Below are positions 18,609 to 28,417 of a stretch of 64,000 nucleotides of DNA, in pieces (within the stretch, counting starts at the first letter, position 1; the number at the start of each line of letters is the position of its first letter). The stretch comes from Methanocellaceae archaeon UBA148 (GTDB lineage Archaea > Halobacteriota > UBA148). A program made the translations under genes and the position numbers. The stretch is from assembly GCA_002495885.1 (NCBI GenBank), contig DAHG01000071.1, positions 23,505 to 87,504 of the forward strand, in the 5' to 3' direction. The notes beneath the pieces were generated by a model that saw only the letters and a program-made list of their open reading frames with translations, searched no databases and was not told the DNA's origin.

Positions 18609-19365
18609 CTAATCACCAAAGAATTTAGAAAGCAACGACTTTCTCGTATTACACATGTCAACGAATCCACAATGGTTACAAAGGGCTCTTTTTGACTTAT
18701 CTGGGAGCGTTCCATCCATTACTTTTTTTACCTTGGTCAGCATAAGCAGGACCCTTTTCCTGTCCCAAAGTTTGATTTTGACATCTCGCAACTCTCCAAA
18801 TCTGACATACTCCACAAAACCCTGTTTCACGCTAACTTCAAATTCCTCTTCGACCAACACGGCATATGCAGTTAGTTGTAGCCTGTCGTATCCCCAAATA
18901 CTCTGTCTTCTGGGCATATCTCCGGTTTTTATGATGGAGGGAATGACCTCTCCGTCGATTAGGATCAACTTATCTGGACGCCCGACCATTCCCAATGTGC
19001 TTTGAATACATATGATGCTCAATCATCCCTGGCGTAATTTTCTTGAGAAAATACCCTTTACCCATGTGCTCTAGGTCTTTTGATAGACCCCCAGCAATCT
19101 TATCGATATCAATTCTTGATTTTGCTTCGTCGATTTTTTCCTTTGGCAAGCTCCCCGCAAGTTCATCTGCAATTTTATTTAAGTATGCTCCGAGTTCGCA
19201 TAAGCGTTCCTCTTTTACTAACATGGGAAATTGGAATATAAGTCCTCTGAGTAATAAGTGCTCTACATACCCAATCCTATCTATCTTTAATTCGTGTCCC
19301 CGTGACATGAAATAAATTTGCCGCGGGCAGGATAGGTACAATCTTAAATCACTGACTCTTATCAA
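18609..19365 (-). pseudogene. Frameshifted Cas4/RecB-like PD-(D/E)XK nuclease
   Basis: Two overlapping frames make one protein. The first part (TTG 19365, with GGTGT upstream) has the family start RVSDLRLYLSCPRQIYF. The second has LGMVGRPDK (motif II Asp), IPSIIKTG (motif III), YDRLQLTAYA and the Fe-S cysteines CNHC...C near the end. Total length is 757 bases, one more than a multiple of three, and the frames switch near 18990-18995, so one extra base breaks it. Motif III normally reads E-x-K; here the Glu position is Ile. Family members process DNA ends and resemble Cas4, but no other cas operon is adjacent. Confidence 0.75.
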
Positions 19366-19423
19366 ATTTACACCAATTAGGTATTTTATTAAGAACGATA
19401 TATCTCTTGTTGGGTAAAAGCAA

Positions 19424-19885
19424 ATGACCAAGTTTGAAAATGAGATCGTGAGGTCTTTCAATAATTTTTTTGAGCAGGATGAGATCGATGCCATCGCATA
19501 TAGGATCAAACAGCATAGGTTTTCTTCGCAAATACTTGATGTGCTCGTCGACTCCTCTCATGATGATTATTATCTCGGGATTGAGTGCAAAAGCATTGTC
19601 AATAAGACCGGTTCCCTCTATTTTACTCAACATTTTGGCCCCGATCAAATAGAGCGTATAGACGATTTTCTCCGTAGGTCTGGTAGAAAAGGACTCTTGG
19701 CTGTTGAACTTAGGTACGGGAAAGGCCTGCCAGTAAGGGCACACATCATCAAATGGGCCGATCTTAAAAAACGACATTTGGCAGCAGGTGGGGTTGGATT
19801 TACAGTAGAAGAGATCACGCGCTTTCCACAGATTAAAAGGGTAAGCAGGAGTTATGTGATCGATAACCCGTTGTGGAAAGAATGA
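19424..19885 (+). CDS. Hjc-like PD-(D/E)XK nuclease
   Basis: 153 residues. The nuclease core shows QILDVLVDS (Asp) followed by YYLGIECKSI (E-x-K), then LLAVELRYG, an arrangement like archaeal Holliday junction resolvases. Related proteins occur in Methanosarcinales. It is transcribed away from the Cas4-like gene across a 58-base gap, so they share a promoter region. Whether it cuts Holliday junctions or another substrate is not shown. Confidence 0.7.
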   Translation: MTKFENEIVRSFNNFFEQDEIDAIAYRIKQHRFSSQILDVLVDSSHDDYYLGIECKSIVNKTGSLYFTQHFGPDQIERIDDFLRRSGRKGLLAVELRYGKGLPVRAHIIKWADLKKRHLAAGGVGFTVEEITRFPQIKRVSRSYVIDNPLWKE

Positions 19886-19889
19886 CCAA

Positions 19890-19899
19890 CTTTTATAAA
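19890..19899 (+). promoter_or_regulatory. TATA box of tbp
   Basis: CTTTTATAAA with downstream ATTATATA lies about 35 bases before the tbp start. Confidence 0.5.
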
Positions 19900-19931
19900 C
19901 CCCTTTTCATTATATACATTGGGTGTTATAA

Positions 19932-20480
19932 TTGGTGAAATCGATTAAAATAGAAAACGTTGTGGCATCCACAGCGATAGGGTCAGAAATAGACCTTAGT
20001 GAAGTCGCGCATGTGTTGGAGGGTGCCGATTATGATCCAGAGCAGTTCCCTGGCTTAGTTTATCGAACTAAAAATCCTAAGGCGGCAGCGCTGATTTTTC
20101 GATCTGGAAAAATAGTTTGCACCGGCGCAAAAAGCATCGAGGACGTTGAAAAAAGTTTACAAATAGTCTTTGGAAAGATGATGGAGCTTGGTATTAGCGT
20201 CATCGGAAAACCTCAGATTATAGTCCAGAATATCGTCGCATCTGCTGATTTGAAATCAGAGCTTAACCTGAATGCGATAGCTATCGGACTGGGCTTGGAG
20301 AACATCGAGTATGAGCCGGAGCAATTTCCTGGCTTGGTATACAGAATAAAAGAGCCCAAAGTGGTCGTATTGCTATTCGGGTCTGGCAAGCTGGTCATCA
20401 CAGGCGGAAAGAAGACAGAAGACGTCGAGGCTGCGGTGAAAAAGATCTCCAAAGAGCTACAAGGTCTTGGTTTGCTATGA
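19932..20480 (+). CDS. tbp: TATA-box-binding protein
   Basis: 182 residues made of two matching halves. Each has an ENVVAS/QNIVAS start, the EQFPGLVYR segment and a GK-V-TG strand, the saddle fold that bends promoter DNA. TTG 19932 (GTG 19935 alternative) follows GGGTG at 19921. Confidence 0.95.
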   Translation: MVKSIKIENVVASTAIGSEIDLSEVAHVLEGADYDPEQFPGLVYRTKNPKAAALIFRSGKIVCTGAKSIEDVEKSLQIVFGKMMELGISVIGKPQIIVQNIVASADLKSELNLNAIAIGLGLENIEYEPEQFPGLVYRIKEPKVVVLLFGSGKLVITGGKKTEDVEAAVKKISKELQGLGLL

Positions 20481-20521
20481 ACAGAGCAAACTTCTTATGT
20501 TTTTGAGTCATCTGATTTAGC

Positions 20522-22591
20522 ATGCCAGTTTCGAAATGGGAGGAATTTTTCAAGAAATATTACCAGCAGCAAACCCTTCAATTAGCAAATTCCTACCCGG
20601 ATAAGCGCAGCTTGGTAGTCGAGTTCCCTGATATCGAGAAATACGATGTTGATTTGGCAGACTCTTTTTTAGAGAGACCTCATGATGTATTGCAAGCTGC
20701 CGAAGAAGCTTTGAAGACCCTCGATCTCCCCATTGATGTATCGCTCGATAGAGTACATGTAAGGGTAATCAAGGCTCCTGAAAGGATATATATCCGTGAT
20801 CTGAGGAGCGATAATATTTTAAAATTGGTTGCTATAGAAGGCATAGTGCGCAAAGCCACCGCTGTGCGCCCTAAGATCACCGAAGCCGTATTTCAATGCG
20901 TGTTATGTGACGGTACCACTCCGGTCCTACAAATTGAATCCAAATTTATGGAACCTTATGAATGTAATGATTGCAAGAGAAAAGGTCCGTTTAAACTCGT
21001 ATTTAGCGAATCCTCTTTTATAGATGCACAAAAATTGCAAATTCAGGAATCCCCGGAGGAGCTGAGGGGAGGGGAACAGCCACAGACCATAGATGTGAAC
21101 GTAGAGGATGACCTGACCGGGCAAGTAGTTCCTGGGGACAGGGTGGTAGTGACAGGCATTCTTCATTCATACCAGCGAACCACTCCAGCAGGAAAGAGCA
21201 CTTTTTTTGACGTCTATTTAGAGTGCATCTCCATTGAGATCCAGGAACAAGAGTTTGAAGCTCTGGAAATTTCCAGAGAGGATGAAAAAGCCATTCTTGT
21301 GCTTTCAGAAAGTCCGAACATTTATGAAATCATGGTTAATTCTATAGCGCCGTCCATATTTGGCTATGCGGATATCAAGGAAGCGATGGCACTTCAGTTA
21401 TTTTCTGGCATACAAAAATTGTTGCCGGATGGCACTAAGATAAGGGGTGACGTTCATTTGCTACTCGTAGGAGATCCAGGTACCGCCAAATCGCAATTGC
21501 TTAGATATGTGGCTCAGCTAGCGCCAAGGGGTATTTATACTAGTGGGAAAGGTACGAGCGCAGCAGGTTTAACAGCTGCTGCCGTAAAAGATGAATTTGG
21601 AGAAGGCCGGTGGACCCTTGAAGCAGGTGCACTTGTGCTGGCAGACAAGGGAATTGTTGCCGTCGACGAAATAGATAAGATGCGGTCAGAAGACCGTAGT
21701 GCGTTGCATGAGGCAATGGAACAGCAAACTATCAGCATAGCCAAAGCAGGCGTTGTGGCATCATTGCGATCAAGGTGCGCTTTGCTCGGTGCTGCAAACC
21801 CAAAATATGGCAGATTTGATAAATATGAGCCAATAGCAAACCAGATCAATTTGCCTCCTGCGCTTTTATCCCGGTTCGATCTAATTTTCCCGATCATGGA
21901 TGAGCCCGACGCAGAATTGGATGCGAAAATTGCGGATCACATCCTGACAGCACATTACGCCGGAGAGCTGTCAGCACATGCCAAGTACTTTACCTCCGGA
22001 AAAGTAACGAAAGAAGAAGTAGAAGCTGCTATGAAGACGGTTCGACCGGCGACCGAACCAGAGCTGTTGCGCAAATACATTGCCTATGCTAAACGCATCT
22101 ATCCGATAATGAGCGATGGGGCTAGGAAGAGATTGAGAGACTTCTATCTTGGGACGAGAAAACAAGGCGATGACGGTGCACCGGTTCCAGTTACTGCCCG
22201 TTCCTTGGAGGCTTTAGTGAGACTTGCCGAAGCTTCTGCAAGAATGAGACTGAGTGACCAAATCCTTGAAGAAGACGCAGATCGGGTCATACGCATCACA
22301 GAGTCCTGCCTGAGACAAGTCGGCATCGATCGAGAGACAGGGTTGTTCGATGTCGATGTCATAGCTGTTGGCATCACTAAAAGTCAGCGCGATAGGATCA
22401 AGCTGCTTAAGGACATAATACGGGAACTTGAGCGCGAACATGGTGGTACATCTTCGAAAGAAGAAGTCTACGACAAAGCAGAGGAGAAGGGGATTGAGAG
22501 GAGTAAAGCAGAGGAATTGCTAGCCAGGTTAAAGGAGCAGGGTGATGTTTACGAGCCGAAATTAGGATTTATTAAAATAGCGAGAGAATGA
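20522..22591 (+). CDS. mcm: Replicative DNA helicase MCM
   Basis: 689 residues. N-terminal domain with a zinc site (CVLC, CNDC) and DNA-binding OB fold. The AAA+ core has Walker A GDPGTAKS (317-324), Walker B DEID (382-385), the Arg finger SRFD, and a C-terminal winged helix. No intein. Coupled to DUF424 by an ATGA overlap. It acts with the GINS and primase encoded at 4-5.7 kb. Confidence 0.96.
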   Translation: MPVSKWEEFFKKYYQQQTLQLANSYPDKRSLVVEFPDIEKYDVDLADSFLERPHDVLQAAEEALKTLDLPIDVSLDRVHVRVIKAPERIYIRDLRSDNILKLVAIEGIVRKATAVRPKITEAVFQCVLCDGTTPVLQIESKFMEPYECNDCKRKGPFKLVFSESSFIDAQKLQIQESPEELRGGEQPQTIDVNVEDDLTGQVVPGDRVVVTGILHSYQRTTPAGKSTFFDVYLECISIEIQEQEFEALEISREDEKAILVLSESPNIYEIMVNSIAPSIFGYADIKEAMALQLFSGIQKLLPDGTKIRGDVHLLLVGDPGTAKSQLLRYVAQLAPRGIYTSGKGTSAAGLTAAAVKDEFGEGRWTLEAGALVLADKGIVAVDEIDKMRSEDRSALHEAMEQQTISIAKAGVVASLRSRCALLGAANPKYGRFDKYEPIANQINLPPALLSRFDLIFPIMDEPDAELDAKIADHILTAHYAGELSAHAKYFTSGKVTKEEVEAAMKTVRPATEPELLRKYIAYAKRIYPIMSDGARKRLRDFYLGTRKQGDDGAPVPVTARSLEALVRLAEASARMRLSDQILEEDADRVIRITESCLRQVGIDRETGLFDVDVIAVGITKSQRDRIKLLKDIIRELEREHGGTSSKEEVYDKAEEKGIERSKAEELLARLKEQGDVYEPKLGFIKIARE

Positions 22592-22884
22592 TGTATCTAA
22601 AAACGTATGACATGGAATCGGAAAGTATGGTTGCAGCGTGCGATCGAGATATCCTAGGAAAAACGTTCAGCGAGGGCGAGCTGACTATTCATGTTTCCAA
22701 GGAATTTTATAAGGGCGAGCCTGCTACTGAGGCAGAAGTCATAGCTGCACTTCAGAAAGCCACCATCGCTAATTTGCTGGGGAAGAGGGCGGTATCCTGT
22801 GGGACTAAAAGTGGAGTTATCGATCAAGACCACGTGATCACCATAGGTGGAGTACAGCATGCTCAACTGGTGCGGATGCGATAG
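22588..22884 (+). CDS. DUF424 family protein
   Basis: 98 residues. Small archaeal protein with LGKTFSEGELTIHVSKEFY and a NLLGKRAVSCG segment. Found beside NMD3 or translation genes in many archaea; function unknown. Sits between mcm and nmd3, with an ATGA overlap to mcm. Confidence 0.85.
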   Translation: MMYLKTYDMESESMVAACDRDILGKTFSEGELTIHVSKEFYKGEPATEAEVIAALQKATIANLLGKRAVSCGTKSGVIDQDHVITIGGVQHAQLVRMR

Positions 22885-22887
22885 ATA

Positions 22888-23916
22888 ATGCCTTCATATC
22901 TTTTCTGCCCAAATTGCGGCCAGAGATCTGAGAATGGACTTTGTACACAATGTTTCTTGGAGCAATTCGATCTGGTGAACTGCCCGCCCCTCTTAGTGGC
23001 AAAGGTTTGCACAACCTGCGGATCGTGTTTTCGGAATGGGAAGTGGGTTGAGTGCGATCTTAATAGTCTAACAACGTCGACCGTTAGGTCTCAATTGAAT
23101 ATTAATCCTGCAGCTGAGGACGTACACATCTCGCTTGTGCCCGAAATATTTGGTGAGAACATGAGGGTGCATGCGCATGTGGATGCCATGGTAAGGGGCA
23201 GAGCGGTATCAGAAGATTTTGATGTGGATGTTCGGATTGCGAGGAAATCGTGCGATAGATGTAGGCTGATTACAGGAGGGTATTATGAGGCCATAGTTCA
23301 GCTCAGGGCAGAAAATCGATATCCTACGTCCGAGGAAAGATCACGATGCAAGGATATCACAGCCAATGTCATCAATCAACTTCAAAAAAGCAATAGGATG
23401 ACCTTCATCTCTGACATAAAAGAGTTAAAGGAAGGTATCGATATCTATGTCGTACCCATCCATGCGGGTGATCAGGTATCCAAGGCCATCGCAGAGAGAT
23501 TTGGTGGTCAGATTTCTAGGGCAGCAAAATTGGCTGGACGAAGGGAGGGAAAAGACGTTTATCGCGTATCATTTTCAGTTCGACTGCCCCGGTTCATGGT
23601 TGGAGATATCCTTTCCCTTGGAGACCTCATCATCGATATTACGAGTACGGGAAAAAGGATTGTCGGGAGGGACTTAAATACGGGTGCACGATTTAACTCA
23701 GATGTGAAAGATATGGTTGATGCGGAGCTTTTATGCCATAGAAGTGATGCCAAGACCACCGTCCTGACGATGGTGCAAGACGATGAGATTCAAGTGCTCG
23801 ATCCAGATTCATATGAGCCAATCACTCTCCCGCGACCAGCATTTTTGAATGCAAAAGGTGGGGATGAGGTATCAGTCATAAAAACACACAAGTGTATGTT
23901 TGTCTTACCCGATTGA
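22888..23916 (+). CDS. nmd3: NMD3-like protein
   Basis: 342 residues. Archaeal relative of the eukaryotic 60S export adaptor NMD3. Zinc cysteines: CPNC (7-10), CTQC (19-22), and CTTC with a later CDRC pair. C-terminal beta-rich region. Probable role in large-subunit assembly or binding; in archaea this is inferred. Follows DUF424 by 3 bases. Confidence 0.85.
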   Translation: MPSYLFCPNCGQRSENGLCTQCFLEQFDLVNCPPLLVAKVCTTCGSCFRNGKWVECDLNSLTTSTVRSQLNINPAAEDVHISLVPEIFGENMRVHAHVDAMVRGRAVSEDFDVDVRIARKSCDRCRLITGGYYEAIVQLRAENRYPTSEERSRCKDITANVINQLQKSNRMTFISDIKELKEGIDIYVVPIHAGDQVSKAIAERFGGQISRAAKLAGRREGKDVYRVSFSVRLPRFMVGDILSLGDLIIDITSTGKRIVGRDLNTGARFNSDVKDMVDAELLCHRSDAKTTVLTMVQDDEIQVLDPDSYEPITLPRPAFLNAKGGDEVSVIKTHKCMFVLPD

Positions 23917-23921
23917 ATCAA

Positions 23922-24947
23922 TTATTGGTACCAGTCCAAGTTCTCTGTCACAAAGTCGATTAAATCCTTGAAAAAGTTTTTGGATTCGGCGTTCATGGAT
24001 GTCTTGTTTATCAGCTTAATGGCCCTATTAGCATGATCTCTTGATGCCTCTTTTGTCTTAGCCAGAGCACCGCATTCTTTTATTATCTTTTGTATCCTAT
24101 CTATCCCATCTGCACCTACTTTCTTAGCCTTGATGATATCTCTTAGCTCCTGCTGCAAATCTCTATTTGCCAATTTGTAGGCATAAACTACGTGCAATGG
24201 TTTCTTTCCCAGAAGAATATCTCCACCCGTTGCTCTTCCATACTGCTCCTCTGACGCGAAGGTGCCAATGATGTCATCTTGGATATCAAACGAATAACCA
24301 ATGTGCATAGCAGCCTCCTCCAATATCTGAAGATCCTGTGCAGGTGCACCTCCCAAGATGGCGCCTGTTAACATGCTGGCTTTGAACAATGAGGCAGCTC
24401 TTTTCGATGCCATGACATACCATTCCTCTACAGTGGGCTCCTTATGTTCAAAAAGCAGATCAAGAGTCTGACTTTCGTTGACTGCCTTATAGTCCTCTAG
24501 GAAGAGTTGGATCACCTTACCAACGACGTCAAAGTTTGACTCAAATAAGGTCTTCAGGGCTTGGCTAAAAAGTATGTTTCCGCAGAAGACTGCTATACTT
24601 TCCCCAAACCTGTCCTCATACGTGAAGAGTTTATGGAAGACCCCCCCACCTCTTCTTTTCTCATCTCTGTCCACCAAATCGTCATGGATCAGGATTCCAT
24701 GGCGATACAGCTCTATGCCAACACAAATATCCAGTACGTCTTCTATCTCTCCGGTATACCCCTTGTAGGTCAGCAAAGTGCTACATGATGCTATTCTCTT
24801 CCCTTTTCTGAGCAAAAATTCTTCTACCTGAGCGAAAACATCTCCAATGAATGGATGGTAGGCTTTTTCCTCTTCCAAGACGGTTTTAAAATACTCCCTC
24901 AATTTATGGTCTATCAGCTCGGTGTATTCCTCCAATAACTTATCCAT
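23922..24947 (-). CDS. Polyprenyl diphosphate synthase (GGPP/FPP type)
   Basis: 341 residues. Condenses IPP onto allylic primers to make archaeal lipid side chains. First Asp-rich motif HDDLVD (88-93); second QDDIIG (223-228). The residues before the first motif, YRHGIL, set chain length but I cannot predict it with confidence. It is the last gene of the minus-strand COG1361/ABC operon, overlapping the permease gene by 8 bases. Confidence 0.9.
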   Translation of the reverse strand: MDKLLEEYTELIDHKLREYFKTVLEEEKAYHPFIGDVFAQVEEFLLRKGKRIASCSTLLTYKGYTGEIEDVLDICVGIELYRHGILIHDDLVDRDEKRRGGGVFHKLFTYEDRFGESIAVFCGNILFSQALKTLFESNFDVVGKVIQLFLEDYKAVNESQTLDLLFEHKEPTVEEWYVMASKRAASLFKASMLTGAILGGAPAQDLQILEEAAMHIGYSFDIQDDIIGTFASEEQYGRATGGDILLGKKPLHVVYAYKLANRDLQQELRDIIKAKKVGADGIDRIQKIIKECGALAKTKEASRDHANRAIKLINKTSMNAESKNFFKDLIDFVTENLDWYQ

Positions 24948-26136
24948 ATCTCACCGCCTCGACAGGACTCATTTTTGCTGCCCTTCTGGCCGGATATAAA
25001 CCAGATATGACTCCAACCAATATCGCAACGGACAAACTTCCGATCATTACTTCTGGGGTAATTATTGCAGGCATCTCCATTCCGATATAAAAACTAACGC
25101 CAATGCTTACCAATGTGGCAGTAATTGTTCCCAATATGCATCCCAATATGCCGCCTACCAGACTGATCATACCCGCTTCGGTCAAAAACAGCAAAATGAT
25201 GTTCGAATTGGTGGCTCCAATTGCTTTCATAATCCCTATTTCATGGGTTCTTTCCATCACAGACATGAGCATGGAGTTCATGATGCCTATGGAGCCTACG
25301 ATCAGTGCAATCGATGCAATTCCAACGAGAACTGCTTGGAGTATCAGGAAGACGGTTCCTATCTGCTCTATCATCGAACTCATCGTCATAGCTTGGGCGA
25401 AGTCGTCCATATTATGGTTCTGGTCTAATGTTTCTTCAATCTCCTCCCCGATATCATCAGCCCTGTCGATGTCACTAATTCGCACCGTCAGCATATATAT
25501 GTCCTTGGTTCCCAGGACCTCCTGGGCGGCTCTTATAGTTAAAAATATGTTGGGGTCCAGGTCTGCAGAAGCCATCATGCCGGCTTTTTCAAGGACTCCG
25601 ACCACCACGAACTTCTCTCCGTTAATTATTAGGCGATCGTTAATACCGATATCTTCATCGAAATATTCATGTGCAACGCTATATCCGATCGTACATCCCC
25701 GGTGGTCCCCCTCATATATCCATCGCCCATCTTCGAATTCAGCATACGTTGCATACATTTCTTCCAGGTCTTGTGTGTCGCCAGATATTATCGTGACCGG
25801 GGTGCGCTCCTTTCTGTATTCTACTTGGGCGGTTCCATACATCCAAGGTCCCACATCCTCGACACCTGCAATTCGTTCTATATCTTCAATATCTCTCTCT
25901 GTAATAGTTTCGGCATAGCCGCCCATTCCAGGTATTATCTGCCGTCCGGGCATTACGCTTATGATATCAGCCATTCCTATGAGTTCCTCTGTTATGGAAT
26001 ACTGCATGCCATAGCCCACCGCTATCAAAGATATGATGGCAGCTATACCGACTGCGATGCCCAATAGGGTCAAAAATGAACGGAACTTGCGCTCCCTTAT
26101 GTTCCTATATGCTAAGAGAAGGCTATCGTAGAACAT
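24940..26136 (-). CDS. MacB/FtsX-type ABC transporter permease
   Basis: 398 residues. Layout typical of MacB-like permeases: one N-terminal span (about 18-45), an outside domain to about residue 265, then three spans, ending SGLYPARRAAKMSPVEAVRYG, the family C-terminus. It works with the ATPase 22 bases upstream, probably moving a lipid, lipoprotein or peptide. GAGGT before the ATG. Confidence 0.9.
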   Translation of the reverse strand: MFYDSLLLAYRNIRERKFRSFLTLLGIAVGIAAIISLIAVGYGMQYSITEELIGMADIISVMPGRQIIPGMGGYAETITERDIEDIERIAGVEDVGPWMYGTAQVEYRKERTPVTIISGDTQDLEEMYATYAEFEDGRWIYEGDHRGCTIGYSVAHEYFDEDIGINDRLIINGEKFVVVGVLEKAGMMASADLDPNIFLTIRAAQEVLGTKDIYMLTVRISDIDRADDIGEEIEETLDQNHNMDDFAQAMTMSSMIEQIGTVFLILQAVLVGIASIALIVGSIGIMNSMLMSVMERTHEIGIMKAIGATNSNIILLFLTEAGMISLVGGILGCILGTITATLVSIGVSFYIGMEMPAIITPEVMIGSLSVAILVGVISGLYPARRAAKMSPVEAVRYG

Positions 26137-26158
26137 TTTTATACCTCTAGGATGACTT

Positions 26159-26821
26159 TTATGCTTTCAGGGTGCCATCGCGCATTCTGATACTTCTATG
26201 CGCTCTGGCCGCAATTTCCGGATCGTGGGTTACTATTATGAGCGTTTCACCTTTTTTGTTCAATTTTTCCAGAAAGTTCATGATTCCTTTGCCCGATTCT
26301 GTATCCAGATTTCCAGTTGGTTCATCGCCAAAGATCACCGGTGGGTCGTTTGCAAGCGCTCTTGCGATCGCAACTCTTTGTTGCTCTCCTCCGCTGAGCT
26401 CTGATGGTTTGTGGTTTGCTCTATCTGCCAGGCCAACGATTTTTAGTAGCTCCTCAGCCCTTTTAGCTCTTTTCCCGCGCGAAGACCCATAAAACATCAT
26501 CGGGAGCGAGACGTTCTCTAGCGCGTTAAGCGTAGGAATCAAATTGAACATCTGAAAGATGAATCCTATTTTCTCCCTCCTGATTTTAGCCAACTCAGTA
26601 TCGTTGAGCTTTGAGGTATCGACATCGTCTATAAATACGTTTCCGCTGGTGGGACGATCCAGACAACCGATCATGTTCAATAGGGTGGATTTTCCTGAGC
26701 CCGAGGGCCCTTCTATGGCTACGTAGTCTCCATCAGGGATATCCAGGCTGACACCCCTGAGAGCAGGCACCTCTATTTCTCCCATCTTGTATATCTTCTT
26801 CAAGTTTACGGCGCGGATCAT
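26159..26821 (-). CDS. LolD/MacB-type ABC transporter ATPase
   Basis: 220 residues. Walker A GPSGSGKST (38-46), Q-loop IFQMFNLIP, signature LSGGEQQRVAIARAL, Walker B VIFGDEPT and switch VTHD are all intact. Pairs with the permease downstream and is coupled to the COG1361 gene by ATGA. Confidence 0.93.
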   Translation of the reverse strand: MIRAVNLKKIYKMGEIEVPALRGVSLDIPDGDYVAIEGPSGSGKSTLLNMIGCLDRPTSGNVFIDDVDTSKLNDTELAKIRREKIGFIFQMFNLIPTLNALENVSLPMMFYGSSRGKRAKRAEELLKIVGLADRANHKPSELSGGEQQRVAIARALANDPPVIFGDEPTGNLDTESGKGIMNFLEKLNKKGETLIIVTHDPEIAARAHRSIRMRDGTLKA

Positions 26822-28341
26822 CCAAACTTACTCCGCCTACGTCGATATGCATAACATCCGCCGATAACCAGAGCAACGACAACGAGCAGTATTATGATTT
26901 GGGGAAATACGGAGGCCTCCTGTATTTCTACTACGCCTACAGATACGGTATACTCCTTGGATTCATAAGACCTGCCACCATCTTTGAATACAACTTTGAA
27001 GCTCACATCTGTGCGGCCTACTGGCAGATCGCTCGTGTCAATTTCAAATCGAGCTGAGAATACGTCATCGGGTTCCATTGTTCCTATGAAAACCTCGGAA
27101 GGTATCATTTTTAGGTCGGTGACTGGAATGACTCTGACGCCGGTGACATCACGCGATCTGCTATTTGCGACACCGAAAGAGATCTTAGCACCCTCTCCTC
27201 TCGGAACGGATGTCGGTGCAGCGGTTAGAATCAGTATGACGCCCGGCTCATCGATCACGTCGATCGATACTTTTGTACTGGACTCCTGATAGCGGTCAGC
27301 AAATCTGTAGGATACCTTGAAGTAGATCTCATTCCGACCTACCGGCAAGTCGGTCGTATCCAGGTTGAAATCGGCCGTGGCCTTCTGCTCAGACTCAATT
27401 TCCCCTATGAAATATTCAGATGGACTGATGTCCCCATCCATCATGGGGACTACACGGACGCTCGAAACACTCTTGGACATCCCGTTTGCGACATATAGTT
27501 CGATATCGATCTCTTCTCCCTTCAATACTGATGTAAGGCGCTCTACTACTATCAGCTCGACACCGGGATTTTCCTCCACATTGATGGATGATGTTAGTCT
27601 CGTGGAGTGTATATTATCCCCGTTTTTATATGTCAACTCGAAGGAGATGTCTTTTCGATCTATGGAGACTGGATGCAAGGTGAACTCGACCGTTGACATC
27701 TCATCAGGCGTCATCGTACCCAAGAAAATTTCATTTGGAGTGAACTCAATTCCCTCTGCCTTTGGAGTAATGATTGCGCTGTTGATTGAATTCGGTCTTA
27801 GGTTTGCTATACCCAGTTCGATCTCTGTCAAATCCCCTTTTGGAATCGCCGATGGAAGGTTTGAGGCCAAAATATTTACGCCTGAATCATCCACTTTTAC
27901 TGGGATCGGATATTTGACACTTCCACCATCAAGGACGTCTATCAAGACCTCTGGGAAGTATATGCCCACCTTAACTGGGGCTTTTATCGCAAATGTGATC
28001 GTAGTACTTTGGCCCAGACCCAGTTCGCCTGGGTTCCCATAGTCTCCGCTGATCACCTCAATGCCATTTCCCAATAGGTATACACTCTCAATATCCGCGT
28101 TTATGTTTTTGGTAGTGGTTGTGGTTCCTACGGGTGTGTATATGGTTGTATCCGTCTGGGTCGCCGTCGTAGCTGTATTTTTTATGGTTATCGTGATAGT
28201 GCCCACATCGCCGGGCATCAGCACATCAGGATAGACTTGGTAATCTGTGATCACAATCGTTGGGTTGTCAGCCGCCCCTACTACTGGCACTGGCGTGAGA
28301 AGCATAATAGCCAAAAAAACACACAAAATTTTAATTTTCAT
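26818..28341 (-). CDS. Secreted COG1361 (S-layer type) membrane-anchored protein
   Basis: 507 residues. Signal peptide (1-23), an N-terminal beta domain, then three COG1361-like units of about 105 residues. Each unit carries the pattern P-S-E-x-F-I-G-x-M-E and the later pair shares DLPVGR. The C-terminus is one membrane helix (about 480-498) with a YRRRRSK tail. It is first in the operon with the ABC exporter, so it is likely the outside partner or adaptor of that exporter. AAGGTGGAAAG precedes the ATG. Confidence 0.85.
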   Translation of the reverse strand: MKIKILCVFLAIMLLTPVPVVGAADNPTIVITDYQVYPDVLMPGDVGTITITIKNTATTATQTDTTIYTPVGTTTTTKNINADIESVYLLGNGIEVISGDYGNPGELGLGQSTTITFAIKAPVKVGIYFPEVLIDVLDGGSVKYPIPVKVDDSGVNILASNLPSAIPKGDLTEIELGIANLRPNSINSAIITPKAEGIEFTPNEIFLGTMTPDEMSTVEFTLHPVSIDRKDISFELTYKNGDNIHSTRLTSSINVEENPGVELIVVERLTSVLKGEEIDIELYVANGMSKSVSSVRVVPMMDGDISPSEYFIGEIESEQKATADFNLDTTDLPVGRNEIYFKVSYRFADRYQESSTKVSIDVIDEPGVILILTAAPTSVPRGEGAKISFGVANSRSRDVTGVRVIPVTDLKMIPSEVFIGTMEPDDVFSARFEIDTSDLPVGRTDVSFKVVFKDGGRSYESKEYTVSVGVVEIQEASVFPQIIILLVVVALVIGGCYAYRRRRSKFG

Positions 28342-28379
28342 CTTTCCACCTTGGCATTAACTTTTGTAAATGGAATCCT

Positions 28380-28391
28380 TACTTATATAAA
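28380..28391. promoter_or_regulatory. Palindromic TATA box shared by divergent genes
   Basis: CTTATATAAATC contains the palindrome TTATATAA. It lies about 30 bases from the start of taw2 (plus) and about 40 from the COG1361 gene (minus). One box could serve both directions, though a second TTTATATA at 28404-28411 may serve the minus strand. Confidence 0.4.
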
Positions 28392-28417
28392 TCCTCTTTT
28401 CCTTTTATATACTTGTC

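Noticed and set aside
18608..18715. Extended N-terminus for ThiC
   Set aside because: The extension runs through the end of the nuclease gene; the ATG at 18607 has a clear ribosome site and family length.
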